A stretch of 64,000 nt of DNA from Arenibacter sp. ARW7G5Y1. Lineage in GTDB: Bacteria > Bacteroidota > Bacteroidia > Flavobacteriales > Flavobacteriaceae. Both the position numbers and the translations under genes were made by a program. Where the stretch lies: contig NZ_QJJZ01000009.1 in NCBI RefSeq assembly GCF_003201775.1, forward strand, positions 62,001 through 126,000. The letters run 5' to 3'. Shown here in pieces: positions 41,951 through 49,118 of this stretch; within the stretch, counting starts at the first letter, position 1; every line of letters starts with the position of its first letter. The notes under the pieces are model-generated. The model did not search any database. It was not told the DNA's origin and saw only the letters and a program-made list of their open reading frames with translations.

Positions 41951-42625
41951 ATGGACTTCGTTTTAGAGACAAAAAATATCAACAAATACTTTGACCAGCC
42001 TGTGAAATTTCATGTGCTCAAAGATATCTCATTGGGAATAAGGAAGGGGGAATTTGCCTCTATCATGGGTAAATCTGGGTCAGGTAAGTCAACCCTGCTT
42101 TATATTTTGTCTACCATGGATACGGATTATACCGGGGAATTATTTTTAAACAATGAATTGATTACGGGCCAAAAACACGGTAAACTTTCACAAATACGCA
42201 ATAAGAATATAGGTTTCGTGTTCCAGTTTCATTATTTGCTGTCCGAGTTTAGCGTATTGGAAAATGTGATGCTACCGGCAAAAAAATTGGGAGAGAAGTC
42301 CTTAGCGGAAATAGAACACGATGCCATGGAAAAATTAAGAATGTTGGACATCCTAAAGTTGGCCCATCAACGGGCCTCGAGAATATCAGGTGGGGAAAAA
42401 CAACGGGTGGCCATTGCCAGGGCTTTGATAAACAATCCCGCGATTCTGATGGGCGACGAACCTACCGGGAATTTGGATAGCCATAATTCTGAAAACGTCT
42501 TCAGTATATTTAAACGATTAAAGGAGGAGGAAGACCTCTCTCTCTTGATAGTGACCCATGATGAGGACTTTGCCAAACGTACAGACAGAATTATACAGAT
42601 GGAGGATGGCCGTATTTTGGATTAA
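41951..42625 (+). CDS. ABC exporter ATP-binding protein
   Basis: This 224-residue ATPase has Walker A GKSGSGKST, Q-loop (GFVFQFHYLL), signature ISGGEKQR, Walker B AILMGDEPT, and a switch His in VTHDEDFA. It belongs to the MacB/LolD group. It starts 9 bp after the permease gene and completes the exporter. Confidence 0.95.
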   Translation: MDFVLETKNINKYFDQPVKFHVLKDISLGIRKGEFASIMGKSGSGKSTLLYILSTMDTDYTGELFLNNELITGQKHGKLSQIRNKNIGFVFQFHYLLSEFSVLENVMLPAKKLGEKSLAEIEHDAMEKLRMLDILKLAHQRASRISGGEKQRVAIARALINNPAILMGDEPTGNLDSHNSENVFSIFKRLKEEEDLSLLIVTHDEDFAKRTDRIIQMEDGRILD

Positions 42626-42664
42626 TTTTTATTTATCGCAAACTTACATGGGACAGCCATAGTT

Positions 42665-44041
42665 CTATTTAAAATCGTGGGGATGGGGATGCTTCCATGG
42701 GGAACGATATTCCCTTTGTAAAAGCGCTGTTGCCTCCACATCATTTACCACCATAATATTTTTAGGATCATAGACCAAAGGTCTTCCCGTGGCCATGGCC
42801 ATATTGGCCAAGATACAGCTTGCGGTGGATATGTGGCCTTCCCGAATATCGGCAACAGGTAAATTGCCCTTTTCAATGGCAGCAAGAAAATCCAGCATAT
42901 GTAATCTGGTGGCCGGAGCTGCGTTCAGTTCTATATCTTTTTCGGTAAGGTCCTCTGGATATTTTTCCTTTTCATAAACAACATCCAAATGTATCTTTTC
43001 TCCATCCCCGTGCGGAACAAAGTCGGCCCTCATGGTGCTTCCGGACAGTGTGCCTTTCTCCCCATAAAGTTTAAATGACCAAGGGTAATCCGGGTCTGCG
43101 GGGGTTCCCCAACTTCTATGCTGCCAAACGCAATTGAGTTCCTCATATTCAAAGATGGCGGTTTGGGTATCGGCAATATTGGATTTCCCGTCTTGTTGGA
43201 CATAGATGCCGCCTGTAGAACTAATCCTTTTGGGCCAATCCAACTCCAGCATCCATCTAACGGTATCCAACATATGTACGCACATATCGCCCATAATGCC
43301 ATTGCCGTACTCCATAAAGGTTCGCCACCAACGTCTGTGGGGGATTCCATCATAAGGACGCAGTGGTGCTGGTCCAGTCCACATTTCGTAGTCCAAAAAA
43401 TCGGGAACCTTTTCTATGGGAGGGTTGCCATTGGCCCGCATATGATAGTAACAGCACATTTCCACATGGGAAATTTTCCCCAATAAGCCTGCGTCCACTA
43501 TGTTTTTTTTGGCTTCTATAAGATGTGGGGTACTCTTACGCTGGGTTCCCACCTGAACTACCCTGTTGTATTTTCTAGCGGCCGCTACCATAGCTTCCCC
43601 TTCCATTACATCAACACTTATTGGTTTTTGTACATAAACATGGGCTCCGGACTTTAAGGCCTCTATGGCCTGCAGTGCATGCCAATGATCTGGGGTGCCA
43701 ATAAGTACAATATCCAAATCCCTTTCTGCGAGCATTTTCCTATAATCCTTATAAGTTCTAGGGGTTTTACGCGATGGCTGCCTAAGACTGATTAGGTTTG
43801 CAGCTTCTGTTAGTAAACGTTCGTCCACATCACAGATAGATACAACATCTACTTTAGTGACTTGCATTAGCCTAAAAAGATCACTTTTTCCATACCAACC
43901 TGTACCTATCAACCCCACCCGTAGCGGTTTATCCCGGTAAATGAGTTCCATGCCATAGGATCCAAAAGAGGAAAGAGCCAAGGATGCGGCTGCCCCCTTC
44001 ATAAAGTTTCTTCGGTTGATATTAAAAATTTTGGTATCCAT
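42665..44041 (-). CDS. Gfo/Idh/MocA-family oxidoreductase, Tat-exported
   Basis: This 458-residue protein has a twin-arginine signal (NINRRNFMKGAAASLALSSFG), an NAD-binding Rossmann fold (VGLIGTGWYGKSD) with EKPI-like VQKPISVD, and a C-terminal catalytic alpha/beta domain. Exported members in this phylum often act on sugars or glycans with tightly bound NAD. The substrate is unknown. It is transcribed towards the ABC exporter genes and shows no island operator. Confidence 0.92.
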   Translation of the reverse strand: MDTKIFNINRRNFMKGAAASLALSSFGSYGMELIYRDKPLRVGLIGTGWYGKSDLFRLMQVTKVDVVSICDVDERLLTEAANLISLRQPSRKTPRTYKDYRKMLAERDLDIVLIGTPDHWHALQAIEALKSGAHVYVQKPISVDVMEGEAMVAAARKYNRVVQVGTQRKSTPHLIEAKKNIVDAGLLGKISHVEMCCYYHMRANGNPPIEKVPDFLDYEMWTGPAPLRPYDGIPHRRWWRTFMEYGNGIMGDMCVHMLDTVRWMLELDWPKRISSTGGIYVQQDGKSNIADTQTAIFEYEELNCVWQHRSWGTPADPDYPWSFKLYGEKGTLSGSTMRADFVPHGDGEKIHLDVVYEKEKYPEDLTEKDIELNAAPATRLHMLDFLAAIEKGNLPVADIREGHISTASCILANMAMATGRPLVYDPKNIMVVNDVEATALLQREYRSPWKHPHPHDFK

Positions 44042-44149
44042 GGTCGGGCTAATTATTTGATGGTTTATTGGTTTTCAAAAAATACAAAATAACTTCAATC
44101 CTTGACGAATATTCTCGGTTAAATTTTGAAATGTATATTTAATACACCC

Positions 44150-44872
44150 TTACCCTTTAACTTTTCTGTTGTCCTTTATCTGCCTCATGATATCTTCCAT
44201 CATTTCAACTTGAACTTGTTGTATATTCAATAATTCCTGTTGTTGATGCATAATAAGGTGGTCCAATTTTTCGTGCAGGACGCGAATCTCAAGTTCTGCT
44301 TTTAAATTAATCATATAATCTTGTTTGGCACGCTCCCTGTCCTTTTCCTCCTGTCTATTTTGGCTCATCATGATTACCGGGGCCTGTAATGCCGCCAAAC
44401 AGGATAGAATTAAATTGAGAAGTATAAAAGGGTAGGGGTCAAATCCGCTATCCAGGAGGAAAACAATATTGATGATCATCCAAATAACAATAAAAATGCC
44501 AAACAAAATTATGAACCTCCAGCTTCCGCCAAAGCTTGCTACCTTGTCTGCCAATCGCTGGCCAAATGAATATTCCTTTGCAGTAATCAACCCTTCCCTC
44601 TGTGTGGTAATTATTTGTTCTTGCTCTATCGTTTTAAGTACGTCCTCTTCCAAAGTGGATAATTCACCAACCTCATGGATAAGATAGTCCGACAGGTATT
44701 TTTGCCGGTATAAATTAAGTTCTGAAACAGATATGGATTTTTTCGAGTGTATTTCTGGATGCTCCTTGTGGATAAGGTCCATAATTGATTTTCGAATTGT
44801 TTTTACAGGAACCTGTTCGCTGATCGGATATTCTTTTAGGGATAGGGCGCTTACAAAGGTCTTCATGTCCAT
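44150..44872 (-). CDS. DUF1003 membrane protein
   Basis: This 240-residue protein has a soluble N-terminal part (1-95), then SFGQRLADKVASFGGSWRFIILFGIFIVIWMIINI and PYPFILLNLILSCLAALQAPVIMMSQNRQ with two membrane helices, and a C-terminal coiled coil (about 180-235). The FGGSW / QAP-IMMSQNRQ signature identifies DUF1003. Function is unknown; metal-ion related roles have been proposed for relatives. Confidence 0.93.
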   Translation of the reverse strand: MDMKTFVSALSLKEYPISEQVPVKTIRKSIMDLIHKEHPEIHSKKSISVSELNLYRQKYLSDYLIHEVGELSTLEEDVLKTIEQEQIITTQREGLITAKEYSFGQRLADKVASFGGSWRFIILFGIFIVIWMIINIVFLLDSGFDPYPFILLNLILSCLAALQAPVIMMSQNRQEEKDRERAKQDYMINLKAELEIRVLHEKLDHLIMHQQQELLNIQQVQVEMMEDIMRQIKDNRKVKG

Positions 44873-44978
44873 ATTGTTTTATCTATTAAATGTAAGGTAT
44901 TTTCTAGCCTATTTGAAGATAAAGTTGTGCTGTTACCCTTATCTTTAAATATGAATTCAATCTCCTAATTATTTTTCG

Positions 44979-46709
44979 ATGAAAAAAAAATTGAATCAAC
45001 TGGAAGCCACTGCCATATGTGGTAACGACATTAGTTCATCGTGTCTATATGTTTCCGCATTGGCCATAGTTTACTCCGGTCAGTATGCTTGGATTTCCCT
45101 TTTGGTAGTGGCATTTGTCCTGTTTCTTTTTAGGAAAATTTATGGAGAGGTAGTGGGGGCACTACCATTGAACGGAGGTGCCTACAATGCTTTGTTGAAT
45201 ACTACTAAGAAATCGACAGCATCCCTTGCTGCAGCATTGACCGTTTTGTCGTATATGGCAACAGCTGTGATATCGGCTAGTGAGGCTGTAAAATATGCCT
45301 ATAGTATATGGCGCTTTATTCCTGTTTTGCCAGTGACCATATTCTTGATGTTTTGTTTTATGGCATTGGTTATCATTGGAATTGGTGAGTCTTCCAAGGT
45401 GGCAATAGTTATTTTTTTATTTCATCTATTTTCATTAACCTTATTATGTGCTTTCTGTATAGTCTTTTTTGCTCAAAATGGATTTGGGACCTTGTTGTCA
45501 AATTATAAGGTCCCATTGGAAGGTAGTGTCTTTAGCGCTTTGTTTTTAGGGTTTTCTGCGGCAATGTTGGGGATTAGTGGCTTTGAAAGTTCGGCCAATT
45601 ATGTAGAGGAGCAGAAAGCAGGGGTTTTCCCAAAGACCTTGCGCAATATGTGGGTGGTGGTAACTGTTTTTAATCCCTTGATAGCATTTCTTGCCCTAGC
45701 CATTATCCCGCTACATGTAATTGAATCCAATCAAGATGCCCTGCTTTCCCACATGGCCGATGTATCCGGAGGTAATTGGCTTTCCATTCTGGTGGGCATT
45801 GATGCGGCATTGGTTTTAAGTGGGGCCGTACTTACCTCTTTTGTTGGGGTAGGGGGACTTATGGAACGTATGGCCTTGGATAGGATTCTACCCAAATTTT
45901 TATTGAAGAAGAATAAGTCGGGAAGTTCATATTTGATCTATACGCTTTTCTTTATACTTTGTGTATCCATATTATTGGCGACCAAAGGAAATTTGGCAAA
46001 ATTGGCAGGGGTTTATACCATAGCCTTTTTATCGGTTATGGTATTGTTTGGATTGGGAAACATGATGTTAAAAATAAATCGGGACAAATTACCACGCCCG
46101 GAAAGATCAAGTTGGGTGGGCCTTATAATTGCCATACTTGCGGTAATTACAGCCATGGCAGGAAACATAATTTTAAACCCTTCTTATTTGGGGATTTTTA
46201 CGGAATACCTCATTCCCACTCTTCTTGTAGTGTTTTTTATGTTGTACCGCACCTATATTTTTAGGGGATTTCTAGATATTCTAAGTTTTGTCTTTCCAGA
46301 TAAGGGCCATCTATTTAAGACCTTGAATGTGCAGACCAAAAAATTACTGGCGGCAATAAATAAACAACAGTTTGTTTTCTTTACCAACCATGATGATGTA
46401 GCTACCTTAAATAAGGTAATGCTTTACATTAAGAACAATGAACCAACTAGGATACTTAAAATAGTAGCGGTAGTAAATGAAGGGCATATTATGGCCCCCA
46501 AATTAAAGGAGGATATTGAGGTGTTGGATAGGGCTTATCCTGACATTCATATCCAATTTGTTGAAGAAGTAGGTGTGTTTGGTCCAGCAAAAATAAAGGA
46601 GCTTTCAAAACGATGGGGAATTCCTACCAATTTTATGTTCATTGGCTCCCCTGGGGATAAATTCCCCTATAAAATTCAGGAATTGGGCGATGTAAGACTC
46701 ATTATCTAA
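44979..46709 (+). CDS. APC-family permease with soluble C-terminal domain
   Basis: This 576-residue permease has about twelve membrane segments (residues 10-430) with the APC opening LEATAICGNDISSSCLYVSA and GGAYNALL. The last 130 residues form a cytosolic domain (QFVFFTNHDDVATLNKVMLYIKNNEPTRILKIVAVV ... FIGSPGDKF) that has a UspA-like alternation of strands and helices. The transported amino acid or polyamine is unknown. A UspA-like tail would fit the theme of the region but has no visible ATP motif. Confidence 0.85.
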   Translation: MKKKLNQLEATAICGNDISSSCLYVSALAIVYSGQYAWISLLVVAFVLFLFRKIYGEVVGALPLNGGAYNALLNTTKKSTASLAAALTVLSYMATAVISASEAVKYAYSIWRFIPVLPVTIFLMFCFMALVIIGIGESSKVAIVIFLFHLFSLTLLCAFCIVFFAQNGFGTLLSNYKVPLEGSVFSALFLGFSAAMLGISGFESSANYVEEQKAGVFPKTLRNMWVVVTVFNPLIAFLALAIIPLHVIESNQDALLSHMADVSGGNWLSILVGIDAALVLSGAVLTSFVGVGGLMERMALDRILPKFLLKKNKSGSSYLIYTLFFILCVSILLATKGNLAKLAGVYTIAFLSVMVLFGLGNMMLKINRDKLPRPERSSWVGLIIAILAVITAMAGNIILNPSYLGIFTEYLIPTLLVVFFMLYRTYIFRGFLDILSFVFPDKGHLFKTLNVQTKKLLAAINKQQFVFFTNHDDVATLNKVMLYIKNNEPTRILKIVAVVNEGHIMAPKLKEDIEVLDRAYPDIHIQFVEEVGVFGPAKIKELSKRWGIPTNFMFIGSPGDKFPYKIQELGDVRLII

Positions 46710-46730
46710 TGATTGTTGCTTTTAAAGTTA

Positions 46731-46772
46731 TGATAATTATCACCTTTGTCCTTGCTTGTTTTTGTAAATTTA
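46731..46772 (+). promoter_or_regulatory. Promoter with palindromic operator TGATAATTATCA
   Basis: The operator at 46731-46742 is a perfect palindrome. The -7 box TAAATTTA at 46765-46772 lies 22 bp downstream. It drives the small gene at 46856 and is the last operator in the window. Confidence 0.75.
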
Positions 46773-46855
46773 TAACAGGTTTACGGGATTTAAATAGATT
46801 TTGGTTTTAAGATGCGTAGGCCAATTAATTATTTATAGATAAATAGAAATTAAAT

Positions 46856-47113
46856 ATGAGTATTCTATCAGAAAATGTAATTCCCGGCAATCATGGAAAA
46901 GTTTTTGGAACCAATGCCAAGGAGGCCAATGACCTCAGGAGAATTAGGGAGAACCTATTAAAGGTTGAAGGCGTAAAAAATGTAGTTTTTAATGATGACT
47001 TTCCAATTGAGTTTACAGTACATACTACTCAAATGGTTGAAATAAAAGAGGTGGAGAAGATGGTTAAATCCCTAGGATTTCATGCAATACCAAAGGGACT
47101 GTTTTCTTTATAA
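46856..47113 (+). CDS. HMA-like small protein lacking the metal-binding CxxC
   Basis: This 85-residue protein is predicted to have a beta-alpha-beta fold like heavy-metal-associated domains (KVFGTNAKEANDLRRIRENLLKVEGVKNVVFNDDFPIEFTVHTTQMVEIKEVEKMVKSLGFHAIPKG). The usual MxCxxC loop is replaced by GTNAKEAND, so it should not bind soft metals. The VEGVKNV and LGFHAIPK elements match the family. It is under the island operator; its role is unknown. Confidence 0.78.
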   Translation: MSILSENVIPGNHGKVFGTNAKEANDLRRIRENLLKVEGVKNVVFNDDFPIEFTVHTTQMVEIKEVEKMVKSLGFHAIPKGLFSL

Positions 47114-47134
47114 GGTAATAACCAAATTCAATTT

Positions 47135-49111
47135 TTAATTTTTTTTAAGGTTTGGTTCCTGTTCCGTTGATATTTCCCGTTCAATTTTGTCGAGCCCATA
47201 ATCTATGTACAATTTAATAATGGCCGCAACAGACCAAGCTTGATGAATACAACCTTTTCCCTCTTTGGGGTTGCTACCATTAAAAATCTCGGAAATACAA
47301 TGGATGCCATTGTCCTTGTAGAAATGTTGACGTAAGGGTTCCAATTCCAACATTACTTTTTTCCTATTACTTAAAGAGGTTCCGTAGATTTTGAAAAAGG
47401 CCTTAAAATATTCATGTAATAGAAACGGCCATACGGTTCCTTGGTGATAAGCATGGTCCCGTGACCACTGGTTACCTTCATAATTCGGCTTGTATTCAGG
47501 ATTATCCGGGTTCAGGGTGCGAAGACCAAAGGGGGTGTAAAGTTTATTTTCCACAGTCTCAAGAATGGATCTTTGTTGGTCGTTATCCAGAACTCCGAAA
47601 GGTAAGCTTAGGCAATATATTTGATTGGGACGCAGGGTATCGTCCTGTGAGGTCCCTGGGATGATCACGTCATATAAGGATCCATGAGGATTGGTGAAGA
47701 ATTTGGTGAAATTCAATTCAAATTTGGTTATTAATTCCAAATATCTGGCTTCAACATCGGCATTGAGAATCTGGCAGAAATTTTCATAAATTTTAAGGGC
47801 ATTGTACCAAAGCGCATTGACCTCCACAGGACAGCCAATTCTAGGGGTAATGACCTTACCGCCTACTATGGCATCCATCCATGTCAACTGTACCTTGCAT
47901 TCCCCGCCGTAAATAAATCCTTCCTTCGTAATGTGAATGTTGTAACGGGCCCCGGCAATATGCTGGTCCAAAATATTCTTTAATATTTTTATATGATCCT
48001 TTAGGAATGCAATATCTTCAAATTTTTTGTGGTATTCATAACTGGCCACAAATAGCCACAGTGTGGCATCCATGGTATTGTAATGAACGGGGTCTTTGGC
48101 ATTATCGGGAAATCGGTCCGGGATCATTCCCTGATCCACACTCTTGAAAAAAGTATTCAAAATAGATTTGGATAGCTCTTTTTTACCAGTAGCAATGGTT
48201 AATCCGCGCATAGCGATCATGGTGTCCCTTCCCCAATCCGTAAACCAGTGATAGCCAGCAATTACGGACATACTTTTGGTGGAATTTCTATGGACTATAA
48301 ATTGTTCTCCGGATAACATGAGGTCTTTAAAAAAACCAGGTGCGAACTTTTTGTTGCTCCTCCTTCGTTTTTGGCCGTCCAGTGATAGATTTTTTTTTAT
48401 TCCTTCCCTAACTATGTCCTCCTCTATGGTGAAGTACAATATAAGTTCTTCTCCAGGCTGTAGTTCATGTTCGAGGTATCCAATTCTATAGTAGTCGCAG
48501 ACCGACCCTAGGCCTCGAGCTTTTCCCTTGGAGAGGATGATATTTTTAAACCAACTACGTGCCTCATAATAATGTCCTGCCGTCCACCCGGTAAAAACCG
48601 GATTACTTCCGTATTCCGGGTATGATTTTAAGTGGTCCTTATTGAGCTCTGTAAAGAAATTATACCGCGAAGCTTCGTGAAAGGTAGTGTGATAGTCGTT
48701 GTATGCGTAAAGTGGGTGTAACTCCAATACAAATGGATTCTTTCCACTGTTGGTGTAGGTGAGTACAGTGGTGTTGGATCCCGATATCATTTGTATATTT
48801 TTGCGCAGTTCCCAATTAGGATCGGCAAACAGCCAAGTAGGATTCGGGTCAACAGTAAAATTCTTTAAATATTGACCTCCATCGGGAAAAACCACTTTGG
48901 GATATTGATTGGTGGAAATATGGTAGTGTTGGCCATCAATTAGTACGCGTTCTTCAATTTTTGCCACCACTACTGTGCGGTCGGTAGGCGGTTCAAGGGC
49001 GGCGACCAATAGACCGTGGTACTGTCTTGTATTGGCACCGTTGACAGCGCCTGAGGCATAACCGCCCAGTCCGTTGGTAACCAACCATTCCTTAGTGAAC
49101 AAATTCTCCAA
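47135..49111 (-). CDS. Amylo-alpha-1,6-glucosidase-like glycogen debranching enzyme
   Basis: This 658-residue protein starts LFTKEWLVTNGLGGYASGAVNGANTRQYHGLLVAAL, the signature of bacterial GDE N-terminal domains. The C-terminal (alpha/alpha)6 GH133-like domain has HWFTDWGRDTMIAMRGLTI, MDATLWLF and EGNQWSRDHAYHQGTVWPF. It probably removes alpha-1,6 branches from glycogen or related glucans in the cytosol. It starts 7 bp after the next gene upstream (GH63), so the two are one operon. Confidence 0.93.
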   Translation of the reverse strand: MENLFTKEWLVTNGLGGYASGAVNGANTRQYHGLLVAALEPPTDRTVVVAKIEERVLIDGQHYHISTNQYPKVVFPDGGQYLKNFTVDPNPTWLFADPNWELRKNIQMISGSNTTVLTYTNSGKNPFVLELHPLYAYNDYHTTFHEASRYNFFTELNKDHLKSYPEYGSNPVFTGWTAGHYYEARSWFKNIILSKGKARGLGSVCDYYRIGYLEHELQPGEELILYFTIEEDIVREGIKKNLSLDGQKRRRSNKKFAPGFFKDLMLSGEQFIVHRNSTKSMSVIAGYHWFTDWGRDTMIAMRGLTIATGKKELSKSILNTFFKSVDQGMIPDRFPDNAKDPVHYNTMDATLWLFVASYEYHKKFEDIAFLKDHIKILKNILDQHIAGARYNIHITKEGFIYGGECKVQLTWMDAIVGGKVITPRIGCPVEVNALWYNALKIYENFCQILNADVEARYLELITKFELNFTKFFTNPHGSLYDVIIPGTSQDDTLRPNQIYCLSLPFGVLDNDQQRSILETVENKLYTPFGLRTLNPDNPEYKPNYEGNQWSRDHAYHQGTVWPFLLHEYFKAFFKIYGTSLSNRKKVMLELEPLRQHFYKDNGIHCISEIFNGSNPKEGKGCIHQAWSVAAIIKLYIDYGLDKIEREISTEQEPNLKKN

Positions 49112-49118
49112 ATTACAA

